Assembly: GCA_031178105.1 (NCBI GenBank)
Contig: JAPSJX010000011.1
Coordinates: 1-39,230 of the forward strand
Length of the DNA stretch: 39,230 bases
Reading direction: 5' to 3'
Source: Agrococcus sp.
GTDB taxonomy: Bacteria; Actinomycetota; Actinomycetes; Actinomycetales; Microbacteriaceae
In this document: piece by piece, positions 8,392-16,216 of the stretch
How the letters are laid out: each line of letters starts with the position of its first letter
Position numbering within the stretch: the first letter of the stretch is position 1
Made by a program: the position numbers and the translations under genes
The notes under the pieces: generated by a model
The model's database searches: none
Seen by the model: only the letters and a program-made list of their open reading frames with translations
Told to the model about the DNA's origin: nothing

Positions 8392-9912
8392 TCAGACGTC
8401 GGCGCGAGCCTGGCGACGACGCACGAGGGCGAAGCCCACGGCCGTCACCAGGAGCCCTGCGCCACCGATCATGAAGGCGGCCTGGCCGCTGCCACCGGTG
8501 ACGGGGAGGGCGTACGCGGCGATCTTGTCGTTGCCCACCTGGCGCTCGATGGTGGTCTGCGACAGGTCACCGGCGGTCACGACGACCTCGAGCGGCGCCG
8601 TGCCCCGCGTGTAGCCGAGCGGAGCGACCGTCTCGACGATCCAGTAGGTGCCGGCCTTGAGGCCCGGGACGAAGGCGATGCCCTGGTCGTCCGACACGAA
8701 GTCGACCTGGTCCGGCGTCGCGGCGTCGACGGCGATCGGGTTGCGGTCGGCGGCGGCGTCGTCGGCCGACCGGTAGACGCGGAACGTGGCGCCGGAGAGC
8801 GCGACGTCCTGGGCACCCGTCTCGTGCTTGCGGATCGTCAGCGTGCCCCAGCTCGTCGGGGTGGGGGTCTCGGCGGTGAACGCGCCGTCGTCGAACGCGA
8901 CCGTGGCAGCGTTCATGATGATGCCGTCCTCGGTCTGCGCCGCCGTGTCGCCCTCGAGTGCGTCGATCGTCGTGACGATGTCCACGGTGAGCTCGGCGCC
9001 GTCGGCAGCCGCGAGCAGCGCCCGGCCGTCGGGGGTGAACGTCACCGAGAAGTCGCGGCCATCGACGACCGAGTAGTGCTGACCCGAGACGAGCGCGAGC
9101 GGCTGACGCTCGCCCGGCGTCGCGGTCGCTGCGGTGGCGGCGACGGTCGCGCCGACGTAGCCGAGTCGCGCGTCGAGCGTGTCCGTGACGACGAACGTGT
9201 CGAGGGTGTCATCCGCGGCGACCTCCGGCACATCGACCGCGATGGTCCACGACACGCGGTCGCCGAGGCCGAACGCGGCTGCGTCGTCGACGACCTTGCT
9301 GATCGTCGTCAGCGAGTTCTTCGGGTAGACGTTCACGTCGTAGAGCCACTCCGAGCCGGTCGGGTGCGCCATCGGCACCGACACGAGGAAGGGCGCCGAC
9401 TCGATCGCGATCTGGTTGGCCCCGGGCGACGTCTCCGTCACCAGGTACACGCCCAGGGGCAGGCCGGTGAGCGCCAACTGTCCGGCGTTCTGCGAGCCGA
9501 TCGCGCCCGTGCTGCCGGTGCGCGTCGTCGTCGTCCCGGCGGCGATGCGCTCCTGCGCGGTGATGATCGCGGCATCGTCGTCCGCCGCCTCGAGCTGCTC
9601 CGCGAGCTCCCAGCCTGCAGTGGTCCGCAGGTCGGTCCCGGGCACGAGCTCCACCGTGAAGCCCACGCCGCCGAGCGGCGTCAGGGCGCTGAGGTCGTCG
9701 GCGGCGAGCGCGAGACCGTTGTTCGCGAGCCCAGAGGCGACGGCGGGCTCGGCGTACTTGTGGATGGTGATCGAGCCCTCGCGGGTCGTGTCGACGTTGG
9801 GTCCCGCCGCCGACGCGGGCAGCCCGCCGCCGAGGGTGGTGATGGCCGCGAGCGCGACGGCTCCGAAGCCGACGGCGACGCGGGCGCCGAGGCGCGTGTT
9901 CGTGGATGCCAT
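8392..9912 (-). CDS. LPVTG-anchored major pilin (SpaH/EbpB-like fimbrial subunit)
   Basis: Major shaft pilin, 506 aa. An N-terminal signal peptide (about 36 residues, ending ASAAG) is followed by 'GSITIHKY', the usual opening of Gram-positive pilin domain 1. The pilin motif is 'VNVYPKN', whose Lys is the expected cross-linking residue. A C-terminal CNA-B/SpaA-type domain has an E-box-like 'YWIVETVAPLGY' for isopeptide-bond formation. The sorting signal is 'LPVTGG', then a hydrophobic helix and 'RRRQARADV'. The start ATG has AAGGAAGG overlapping the TAA stop of the upstream adhesin gene, 16 bp apart, so the two are co-translated or at least co-transcribed. Length and domain order match polymerised backbone pilins. 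Confidence 0.93.
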   Translation of the reverse strand: MASTNTRLGARVAVGFGAVALAAITTLGGGLPASAAGPNVDTTREGSITIHKYAEPAVASGLANNGLALAADDLSALTPLGGVGFTVELVPGTDLRTTAGWELAEQLEAADDDAAIITAQERIAAGTTTTRTGSTGAIGSQNAGQLALTGLPLGVYLVTETSPGANQIAIESAPFLVSVPMAHPTGSEWLYDVNVYPKNSLTTISKVVDDAAAFGLGDRVSWTIAVDVPEVAADDTLDTFVVTDTLDARLGYVGATVAATAATATPGERQPLALVSGQHYSVVDGRDFSVTFTPDGRALLAAADGAELTVDIVTTIDALEGDTAAQTEDGIIMNAATVAFDDGAFTAETPTPTSWGTLTIRKHETGAQDVALSGATFRVYRSADDAAADRNPIAVDAATPDQVDFVSDDQGIAFVPGLKAGTYWIVETVAPLGYTRGTAPLEVVVTAGDLSQTTIERQVGNDKIAAYALPVTGGSGQAAFMIGGAGLLVTAVGFALVRRRQARADV

Positions 9913-9928
9913 GGAGGCGGTTCCTTCC

Positions 9929-12922
9929 TTAGGGCGAAGCATGACGGTGGGGATCGTGGGGTCTGCGGGGGGTCGCGCCGGCCGCGAGGCGCAGGCGACC
10001 GGTGCGCGCGAGCAGGACCGCTGCGGCGAGCAGCAGCAGGGCGGTGCCGCCGAGCAGGTAGGCGTCGGCGCCGACACCGCCGGTGAGCGGCAGGGCGAGG
10101 GGCGTGGGCGCGGTGGCGACGAAGCGGTAGATCGCGGTCTGGCCGGCCGCGACCGAGACGGATGCGGGATCGATCGCCTGCCAGAGCGCTGCGCTCGCGT
10201 GGTCGACGGCGCCGTTCGGGCCGACCGCGCCGAGGTACTGCTCGACGCGCAGCGCGACGTGCGGCGCCGACGAGCTCGAGCTGAGCGCGTAGGCATGGCC
10301 GGGGCGCACGGCGATCGTGTTGGCGCTCGACACCGACTCGGAGCCGACGACCGTCGCGGTCGTCAGGCCGACGAGCGAGGCGGGGCTGCCCGTGAGCGAG
10401 AACTGGGGGGCCGCGATGGCCGTCGTCCCCTCGATGCGCTCGAGCAGCACGAGCGCGGCCGTGGCGTTCGTCGCGGTGCAGCGCACGTGCATGCCGAGCG
10501 GCGCGCTGACGCGGTCGTCCACGGCGTCGGTCCAGCCGGAGCCCGTGGCGGATGCACCGGCCGCGTTCAGCGGCACGCACGCCCATCCGCCCTGCTGCGT
10601 GTAGACCGCGGGGCCGGACTCCGACAGGACGTACGGGGCGTCGGCGGTGACAGGGGCAGAGGCGGCGCTCGTCCCTGCCCGACCCGAGAACCCCGTCGGG
10701 CCGGTGGCGCTCAGGGTGAAGTCACCAGCGCTCGCGGTGCCGTTCTGCACGACCTTCGCCAGCGACAGCGTCGTCCTGCAGGTGACAGCGTTGGTGACGA
10801 CGACGCGGTTGAGGCCCTGCGTGAGCGTGATGGCGGCGCTGCCGCTGGCGATGCTCGTCGCTCGGGCGACGCCGTTCACCTCGGTGATGGTGCGGGCGTC
10901 GATGGAGCAGCCGGGCAGCCAGGCCGGGATCGCCCCGACGGTCTCGCCGACCTGCACGACGCCGCCCGGCGCATAGCCCTCGTAGACGGAGCCGAACAGC
11001 GCGCCCGCCTGCCCCGAGATCGTCGGTGCAGCGGTGAGCCACGACGGCTGCGACCCGTGCACCAGCGCCGTGCCGCCGTCGATGACCCAGCGCTTGTCGA
11101 CCACGAGCGCGACGCCGACGGTGCTCGAGGTCGTGGCCTGGGCGGTGAGGCGTGCTCCGGCGGGGGTCGAGCCGGCACCGGTCGCGGTGTTCTGGAGCTG
11201 CTGGCCGCGACGCTGCTCCGTGACGGTGACGCTGTAGCTGAGCGTGACGGTCGCGCCGACGGCGAGCGCATCGCTGCGGCTCCAGCTCACGGTCGTCCCG
11301 CTCCTGGTCACGGAGCCGGAGGTCCCTGACGAGACCGAGACAGCGACGCCCGCGGCGGCCAGCGTCGCACCGTCGAGCACTCTGCTCAGGTCGTCGACGA
11401 CCGTCGGCGCCGCCAGCGTGGTGCGCCCGGTGTTGCGGAGCGTGACCGTGTAGCGGATGACGCCGCCCACCCGCTGCACCGTGCCGGCTGCCACGTCGGT
11501 GGTCTTGGTCGTCGCGAGGGCGGGTGCCGCGAGCGCGACCCGGTGGTCCTCCACTTCTCCGCTCGACGTGATGCCGGTCGGCTCGAGCGCGCCGGACGCG
11601 ACGATGCGGACGCGCATGAACGTGGGATCGGCCTCGGTCGCCGGCTTGACATCCGCCGGGATGGTCCACCGCACCGTCGCCTGGCCGGCGGAGCTGCAGG
11701 AGCCGGCCGTAGAGGATTCGTCGGCGTCGAAGGCACCGCTCCTGTCGAAGTCGAGCCAGGCTCGCACAGGAGCGCCGGCGCCGACGCACGAGATGGTCAT
11801 GTCCTGGCTCGTGCCGGGCAGCGCGCGGAGGTCGACACGCGGCTGGTTCTGCACGAGCACATCGTCGGCGTTGCGGAAGCCGAAGGAGGCGTCCTCGTCG
11901 TCCGTGCCGGCGAGGTCGTCGGCCGTTCCATCGGACGCCATCGGGTAGCCGTCGTCGGCGTCGACGAGCGCGCCCAGCCGCGGGGTCGGCGCCGTCGTCT
12001 GCGCGAGCACGTACCCGGCGTCGAAGACGTTGGTGCGACCTGGCTCGCACACGAGACCGAGCAGGCACGACGGCTCGGTCGTCGTGCCCCCGCTCCAGCC
12101 CGGCTGGAAGACGGCAGCCGCCGACCCGTAGCCGACGGGCGCGTCGCCGTAGTCGACCGCGAGCATCACGCCCAGCGCGATCGCGCTCTTGCCGCTGCCC
12201 GAGACCGTCACGCGGGTGAGCGACGTGGCGTTCTCGGCGAACGCGACGGCCGCCGGGCCCGACGGGCAGTCGGTGCTCGCCGTCGCCCCGTGGAGCTCGA
12301 GGCGCGTGCGCTCGTCGGCGGGTCGCACGGCAGTGGTCGCCTGGGTGCAGCTGGCCCGGTAGCGATCGATGATCCGCCATGTGGAGCCGCTCGGGGCGGT
12401 GGCTCCGACGTGCTCGGCGTTGCGCGACTGCTCCGCGTCGGCGAACACCAGCCCTCCGAGCGGCTGATGCACGCCGCCCACGGTTGCCCCGCACGAGAGG
12501 TTGAAGGTGCTCGTCTCCCCGTTGAGCCGCGTCGCCAGCCCGACATCGAGCCGGTTGAGCGAGTCCGCGCCGCCGACGTTGTAGAGGTTGTCGAACGCGT
12601 CGCCCATCCAGCTCCCGGGGCGGTATGCGACGAGACCGCCGGACAGGTTCGAGATCGTGCATGAGATCGTCAGCTGCTGCCCCGCCACGGTGGAGGTGGT
12701 CGTGCGTGTGCCGTTCCCGACCACGGTGCCCGGCGTGCCCCACGAGAACCACTCGATCGCCTGCGTGAAGCGCCCGGCACCGCCGGCCGCCTTGACGGCC
12801 TGCGCCTCCGACGCAGGCATGTACGGCGCGAGCGGCATCAGCAGCGCCCCCACGACAGCAAGCGCGAGCGCCGCGACGGCGGCTCGGCGGCTGCGCCGTG
12901 CGGAGGGCCTACGAGTGCGCAT
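9929..12922 (-). CDS. LPLTG-anchored CshA/CshB-type fibrillar adhesin (probable pilus tip)
   Basis: Cell-surface adhesin, 997 aa. It has an Arg-rich signal peptide (about 1-42). Next comes a CshA/CshB-type domain ('IEWFSWGTPGT', 'CTISNLSG', 'YRPGSWMGDAFDNLYNVGG', 'WRIIDRYR') and a GEVED-type segment ('VDYGDAPVGYG', 'LGALVDADDGYP', 'SSGEVEDHRV'). A DUF11-like repeat ('GGVIRYTVTLRNTGRTTL') and Ig/SpaA-like stretches follow. The sorting signal is 'LPLTGG' at about 944, with a membrane helix and a basic tail. It is the first gene of the adhesin-pilin-sortase operon, the usual place for a tip or minor pilin. Many Cys residues suggest extracellular disulphides. No Asn-containing pilin motif was found, consistent with a tip subunit. 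The ligand is unknown. Confidence 0.88.
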   Translation of the reverse strand: MRTRRPSARRSRRAAVAALALAVVGALLMPLAPYMPASEAQAVKAAGGAGRFTQAIEWFSWGTPGTVVGNGTRTTTSTVAGQQLTISCTISNLSGGLVAYRPGSWMGDAFDNLYNVGGADSLNRLDVGLATRLNGETSTFNLSCGATVGGVHQPLGGLVFADAEQSRNAEHVGATAPSGSTWRIIDRYRASCTQATTAVRPADERTRLELHGATASTDCPSGPAAVAFAENATSLTRVTVSGSGKSAIALGVMLAVDYGDAPVGYGSAAAVFQPGWSGGTTTEPSCLLGLVCEPGRTNVFDAGYVLAQTTAPTPRLGALVDADDGYPMASDGTADDLAGTDDEDASFGFRNADDVLVQNQPRVDLRALPGTSQDMTISCVGAGAPVRAWLDFDRSGAFDADESSTAGSCSSAGQATVRWTIPADVKPATEADPTFMRVRIVASGALEPTGITSSGEVEDHRVALAAPALATTKTTDVAAGTVQRVGGVIRYTVTLRNTGRTTLAAPTVVDDLSRVLDGATLAAAGVAVSVSSGTSGSVTRSGTTVSWSRSDALAVGATVTLSYSVTVTEQRRGQQLQNTATGAGSTPAGARLTAQATTSSTVGVALVVDKRWVIDGGTALVHGSQPSWLTAAPTISGQAGALFGSVYEGYAPGGVVQVGETVGAIPAWLPGCSIDARTITEVNGVARATSIASGSAAITLTQGLNRVVVTNAVTCRTTLSLAKVVQNGTASAGDFTLSATGPTGFSGRAGTSAASAPVTADAPYVLSESGPAVYTQQGGWACVPLNAAGASATGSGWTDAVDDRVSAPLGMHVRCTATNATAALVLLERIEGTTAIAAPQFSLTGSPASLVGLTTATVVGSESVSSANTIAVRPGHAYALSSSSSAPHVALRVEQYLGAVGPNGAVDHASAALWQAIDPASVSVAAGQTAIYRFVATAPTPLALPLTGGVGADAYLLGGTALLLLAAAVLLARTGRLRLAAGATPRRPHDPHRHASP

Positions 12923-13056
12923 GTGTGCGTGCCTTCAGGAGAGGTGGGCAGGAGGACCTAGCCGGAGACGACCGGTCGGCGTGCGGAGCGCCCGGTCAAG
13001 ATGCGATAAACGTAATGAGTTGGACTCAGCAAACTTGCCGATCGCGCTGAAGGCCG

Positions 13057-13084
13057 CCTGAGCATCGCTCACACGATGCTCAGG
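13057..13084. promoter_or_regulatory. Perfect 11-bp inverted repeat upstream of pilus operon
   Basis: CCTGAGCATCG and CGATGCTCAGG flank a 6-nt spacer (CTCACA). Both neighbouring genes point away from it, so a terminator role is unlikely. A dimeric-regulator operator is the simplest reading. Confidence 0.45.
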
Positions 13085-13160
13085 CTCTCCTGAAGGTCGT
13101 TCAAAACCGAACGAATCGCGCTGTTCACACCTCCGACACACTCGAAGGAGCGGCGGCGCG

Positions 13161-13166
13161 TAGCCT
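13161..13166 (+). promoter_or_regulatory. -10 box for leaderless HAD transcript
   Basis: TAGCCT followed by 6 nt and the ATG of the HAD gene, the spacing expected for a transcript starting at the A of ATG. No Shine-Dalgarno is found next to this start, and no good -35 is visible. Confidence 0.55.
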
Positions 13167-13172
13167 GAGCGC

Positions 13173-13991
13173 ATGCGCACCCGTGGTGACATCGAATGCT
13201 GGCTGACCGACATGGACGGCGTGCTCGTCCACGAGGAGCGGCCGCTCCCCGGCGCCAAGGAGCTGCTGCAGCAGTGGCAGGACGCCGGCACCGAGTTCCT
13301 CGTGCTCACGAACAACTCGATCTTCACGCCGCGCGATCTCGCGGCACGGCTGCGCGCGTCCGGCCTCGCCGTGCCGGAGGACCGCATCTGGACGAGCGCG
13401 CTCGCGACCGCCGACTTCCTGCACGACCAGATGCCGGGCGGCTCGGCGTTCGTCATCGGCGAAGCGGGCCTCATCACCGCGCTGCACGAGATCGGCTTCA
13501 CGATGACGGAGTCGGACCCCGACTTCGTCGTCATCGGCGAGACGCGCTCGTACTCCTTCGAGGCGATCACGAAGGCCATCCGCCTGATCGCGGCCGGTGC
13601 GCGCTTCATCTCGACGAACCCGGACGCGACCGGCCCCAGCGCGAACGGCATCCTGCCGGCGACCGGCGCCATCAACGCCCTCATCACGAAGGCGACCGGC
13701 CGCGTGCCCTACATCGTCGGCAAGCCGAACCCTATGATGTTCCGCTCGGCGCTCAACAAGATCGGCGCGCACTCCGAGGTCACCGGCATGATCGGCGACC
13801 GCATGGACACCGACATCATCGCGGGCATGGAGGCGGGTCTGCACACCGTGCTCGTGATGACGGGCATCTCCGACCCGGCACTCGTGGCGACGTATCCGTT
13901 CCGGCCCGACGAGACGCTGCAGGGCGTCTACGAGCTCGTCGACGCCATGCCCCCCGAGTCAGAGCTCGACGAGCCCCGCGCCGACCTCTAG
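13173..13991 (+). CDS. HAD-IIA family phosphatase (NagD-like)
   Basis: Haloacid-dehalogenase superfamily phosphatase, 272 aa. HAD-IIA (NagD-type) enzymes hydrolyse small phosphorylated metabolites; the true substrate is unknown here. Motif I is 'DMDGVL' (Asp13/Asp15), motif II is in 'LVLTNNS', Lys of motif III in 'VGKPNPMMF' and motif IV in 'MIGDRMDTDI'. The capping region between II and III is of C2 size, as in NagD. The start is fixed by the leaderless -10 box 6 nt upstream. It is convergent with the next gene, and a 65-bp palindrome fills the space between their stops. Confidence 0.9.
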   Translation: MRTRGDIECWLTDMDGVLVHEERPLPGAKELLQQWQDAGTEFLVLTNNSIFTPRDLAARLRASGLAVPEDRIWTSALATADFLHDQMPGGSAFVIGEAGLITALHEIGFTMTESDPDFVVIGETRSYSFEAITKAIRLIAAGARFISTNPDATGPSANGILPATGAINALITKATGRVPYIVGKPNPMMFRSALNKIGAHSEVTGMIGDRMDTDIIAGMEAGLHTVLVMTGISDPALVATYPFRPDETLQGVYELVDAMPPESELDEPRADL

Positions 13992-14007
13992 CTCCCCGCT
14001 GCGTGAT

Positions 14008-14072
14008 TCTCAGCGGAGCGATCGGCGGTACGAGGGGATAGTGCCCCCGCGCTGCCAGCCGCTCCGTTGAGA
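14008..14072 (+). repeat. 65-bp oriented palindrome, copy A
   Basis: 18-nt arm TCTCAGCGGAGCGATCGG, 29-nt centre, 18-nt arm CCAGCCGCTCCGTTGAGA. The centre contains GGGGATAGTGCCCC, defined here as forward orientation. It begins 16 nt after the HAD stop and ends 1 nt before the convergent membrane-protein stop. The arms carry four non-Watson-Crick positions, two of them G-T. It probably acts as a bidirectional terminator and is one of four copies in this window. Confidence 0.88.
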
Positions 14073-14073
14073 T

Positions 14074-14673
14074 TCAGGCTTCGGAGAGCAAGCGGATGAC
14101 ATGGGCGCCGAAGAGCCCTGCGGTGACCGCCGCGGCGAGCGCGGCGGGCGCGAGGATGCGGTCGATCGGGCGGTGCGCGGCCTCTCGAGCGTCGAGGCCG
14201 TCGAGCCGGATCCACCCGTAGAGCGCAGCCCTGCCCCTCCTCACCGCCGCCGCAGCCAGCGAGAGCGCGAGCAGCGCCGACACCACGGCGAGCAGCAGCC
14301 AGAGCCACGGCACCGACGCGCCTGCCGCGGCGCGGAATGGCGCGAGGGCGAGCGCACCGAGCATGAGCGGCAGCATCCACCAGGTGATCGGCGGTCCGAA
14401 GCCGCGAGCCACCGTGAGGCCGACGAGGGCGGCGACGGCGAGCAGGACGACGCCCATGAGCAGCCCGCCCCAGCCGGCCACCTGGCAGACGGCGGTCGAC
14501 AGCGAGCCGCACGCGCCCTCGTCGGCCGAGAGCAGCATGCCGGTCGCGCTCGACGCGGATGCGGCGCCGTAGCCCGCGGTCGCCCACGACGTCAGCATCC
14601 CGACCCACCCCGTGGCCGGCTGCCCGGCGACGATGAGGGGCGGCCGCGTGAAGAGGCGGTCCGACCAGCGCAC
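14074..14673 (-). CDS. Hypothetical multi-pass membrane protein
   Basis: 199-aa protein with about five hydrophobic segments ('GMLLSADEG', 'LLMGVVLLAVAALVGLTVA', 'ITWWMLPLMLGALALAPF', 'WLWLLLAVVSALLALSLAAA', 'ILAPAALAAAVTAGLFGAHVI'). The family is not recognised. Two Cys residues near 'GACGSLSTAVCQVAG' could form an extracellular disulphide. The start is GTG (MRWSDRLF), 6 nt after a minus-strand TAGCGT -10 box, so the mRNA is probably leaderless. It is monocistronic, between the HAD gene (convergent) and the SipW operon (divergent). Nothing ties it firmly to the surface operons beyond proximity. Confidence 0.72.
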   Translation of the reverse strand: MRWSDRLFTRPPLIVAGQPATGWVGMLTSWATAGYGAASASSATGMLLSADEGACGSLSTAVCQVAGWGGLLMGVVLLAVAALVGLTVARGFGPPITWWMLPLMLGALALAPFRAAAGASVPWLWLLLAVVSALLALSLAAAAVRRGRAALYGWIRLDGLDAREAAHRPIDRILAPAALAAAVTAGLFGAHVIRLLSEA

Positions 14674-14679
14674 GCTGCA

Positions 14680-14685
14680 ACGCTA
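14680..14685 (-). promoter_or_regulatory. -10 box for leaderless membrane-protein transcript
   Basis: Minus-strand TAGCGT with a 6-nt spacer to the GTG start at 14673. No Shine-Dalgarno sequence is visible. Confidence 0.5.
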
Positions 14686-14750
14686 CGCCTGCGGAGCCGG
14701 TGGCCGGGCGGGGTGCGCGGAGTGCGCGCCGCCGGTCAGGACGACGGTTG

Positions 14751-14770
14751 CGCTGAGGCTGGCCTCAGCG
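14751..14770. promoter_or_regulatory. Inverted repeat in divergent region upstream of SipW operon
   Basis: CGCTGAGG-CTGG-CCTCAGCG, a perfect 8-bp inverted repeat between two divergent genes, 150 nt before the TasA-like start. An AT-rich stretch (about 14827-14862, TTGTAAATG...CCTTTTTAG) follows and probably holds the operon promoter, though no clean -35/-10 pair is seen. The repeat is an operator candidate. Confidence 0.35.
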
Positions 14771-14919
14771 AACCCCGGCGCTGAGCGACACCTCCGGGGG
14801 ACCTCGGTGGTCCTTCAGGCGTCACTGTGTTTGTAAATGTGCTCGAACTGCATCCTTTTTAGCGGGCGAAGATTGCGCGACTGCGCGAGCCCAAGGAACT
14901 CTACGAGGAGGAGGACGTC

Positions 14920-15582
14920 ATGACGCAGCACAAGACGCGCAAGCTGGCCGCGATCGGAGTAGGGGCGCTGGTCATCGGCGTCGGCGCGACCTACACGCTC
15001 GCCTCGTGGAACGACTCCGAGTGGGTCCACGGTGGACTCGCCGGTGCTGCCGGGATCGGCAGCTCGGAGTTCGAGGTGCAGCAGAACGCTGCGGCGCCGT
15101 ACGCGGACACGTCGGCGAACTGGGGCGACTACGAGACCAATCCGGGTGACGGACTCACGTTCACCGCCGACGCCCTCGCGCTGACGCCCGGCGACACGGT
15201 CTTCGCACCGGTGGCGCTGCGGACCACCGAGCCCTCGGTGGCCGGCACCGTCGCGCTGCAGGCCGCTGTGCCCGCATCCGGCATCGAGGTCGACGATGCC
15301 GGGGCCGCGCTCTGGAACGCTGTGCGCGTGTCGGTCTACACCGCGACCGGCCCCACCCCGCCGTCGGCATGCACGAACGACTTCGTGGCCGCCGACTGGA
15401 CGCAGATCGTGGCAGACGATCTGCTCGCGACCGCGGCGACCACCACGACGCAGAGCCTCGCCGAGAAGGCCGGCTCGACCCAGCACTACTGCTTCGCGCT
15501 GACCCTCCCTGCCGACGCACCGGACACCCTGCAGGGTCGCACGATCGCTCCGGCCTGGGAGTTCGCCTCCATCTCGCAGTGA
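14920..15582 (+). CDS. SipW-dependent-type secreted protein (TasA/camelysin-like fibre subunit)
   Basis: Secreted protein of 220 aa with a short basic N-terminus, a hydrophobic core (about 9-26) and then 'TLASWNDSEWVHGG'. A W-(N/T)-D-x-E motif just after the cleavage site marks SipW-dependent signal peptides, as in the Bacillus TasA/camelysin group. The mature part is β-rich, with two Cys ('SACTNDF', 'HYCFALTLP'). The start ATG has a very strong Shine-Dalgarno (GAGGAGGAGGAC). It is the first gene of a four-gene operon whose second gene is a SipW-like peptidase, supporting the maturation route. In Bacillus, TasA forms extracellular matrix fibres; that role here is inference. No LPxTG is present. 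Confidence 0.85.
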   Translation: MTQHKTRKLAAIGVGALVIGVGATYTLASWNDSEWVHGGLAGAAGIGSSEFEVQQNAAAPYADTSANWGDYETNPGDGLTFTADALALTPGDTVFAPVALRTTEPSVAGTVALQAAVPASGIEVDDAGAALWNAVRVSVYTATGPTPPSACTNDFVAADWTQIVADDLLATAATTTTQSLAEKAGSTQHYCFALTLPADAPDTLQGRTIAPAWEFASISQ

Positions 15583-15601
15583 CGCGAACCTCGGTGTGGA
15601 C

Positions 15602-16216
15602 ATGATCAAGAAGACGTTCGGCGTGGCCGTGACGGCGATCGTCGCGGTGACGGTCGTCGCGCTCGCAGCGTGGTTCGTGTTCGCCTGGCTCGGCGGTGCG
15701 ACGCTCGTGACCTTCCGCACGGGGTCGATGGCGCCGACCATGCCTCAGGGCGCGGTCGCCGTCACGCTCCCGACCGGGGCGGATGCGCTCAGCGCGGGCG
15801 ACGTCGTCACCGTCGAGCGCGAGCCCGGCTCGCTCCCGATCACGCACCGCGTGCTGGAGGTGCGGGTGCCCGCCGAGGCGTCGGACCCGCGCCTGCGGGA
15901 GCTCGTGCTGCAGGGCGACGCCAACGCGACGCCCGACGTGGAGCCCTACCTCGTCACCGACGTCCGCCGCGTCGTCCTGTCGGTGCCCCATCTGGGCAGC
16001 GCCCTGATGGTGCTGCAGTCCCCCGTCGGGATGGGCGGGCTCACGGTGCTCGCCGGCGCCCTCGCGGCGTGGGCGTTCTGGCCTCGGCGCTCCGACGACG
16101 CGGCCGACGACGCCGCAGCCGCCGACGCCGGGGCCGATGTCGCTCGAGCCGAGGACGCAGCGCCGAGCGCTGCGCACGCCGACGCGCTGACGCCGGCGAC
16201 CCATCCCGCCGCATGA
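15602..16216 (+). CDS. sipW: SipW/ER-type signal peptidase I
   Basis: Membrane serine peptidase of 204 aa that should cleave the SipW-type signal peptides of its neighbours. It has an N-terminal membrane helix (about 7-30), catalytic Ser42 in 'RTGSMAPTM', and His82 in 'PITHRVLEV' where bacterial P-type enzymes have Lys. The Ser/His pair defines the ER/SipW type. The conserved 'QGDAN' box is at 104-108, and a second helix (about 150-168) precedes an Asp/Ala-rich tail. The start is uncertain: GTG at 15596 (MDMIKK) or ATG at 15602 (MIKKTF); ATG is used here. It lies about 20 nt after the TasA-like stop and overlaps the next gene by 4 nt (ATGA). Confidence 0.9.
   Translation: MIKKTFGVAVTAIVAVTVVALAAWFVFAWLGGATLVTFRTGSMAPTMPQGAVAVTLPTGADALSAGDVVTVEREPGSLPITHRVLEVRVPAEASDPRLRELVLQGDANATPDVEPYLVTDVRRVVLSVPHLGSALMVLQSPVGMGGLTVLAGALAAWAFWPRRSDDAADDAAAADAGADVARAEDAAPSAAHADALTPATHPAA

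Larger units (their letters stand above)
12923..13172. promoter_or_regulatory. Divergent promoter region of pilus operon and HAD gene
   Basis: This 250-bp intergenic stretch is clearly less GC-rich than its surroundings. It holds a TGAGT-TGG-ACTCA palindrome (about 13017-13029), an 11-bp perfect inverted repeat (13057-13084) and a small CGTTC/GAACG repeat near 13098-13113. On the minus strand TACGTT/TTTATC near 13005-13015 are possible -10 elements for the pilus operon, leaving a leader of about 85-90 nt. The exact promoter is not certain. Confidence 0.45.

Noticed and set aside
8254-11329. Long plus-strand ORFs (610 and 637 aa) opposite the pilin and adhesin genes
   Set aside because: Antisense shadows; their translations are Arg/Gly/Asp-rich with no domains, whereas the minus strand encodes complete signal peptides and LPxTG signals.
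12923-14919. Riboswitch or sRNA in the AT-richer gaps upstream of the two surface operons
   Set aside because: No known riboswitch core was recognised; only simple inverted repeats are visible, which fit operators better.
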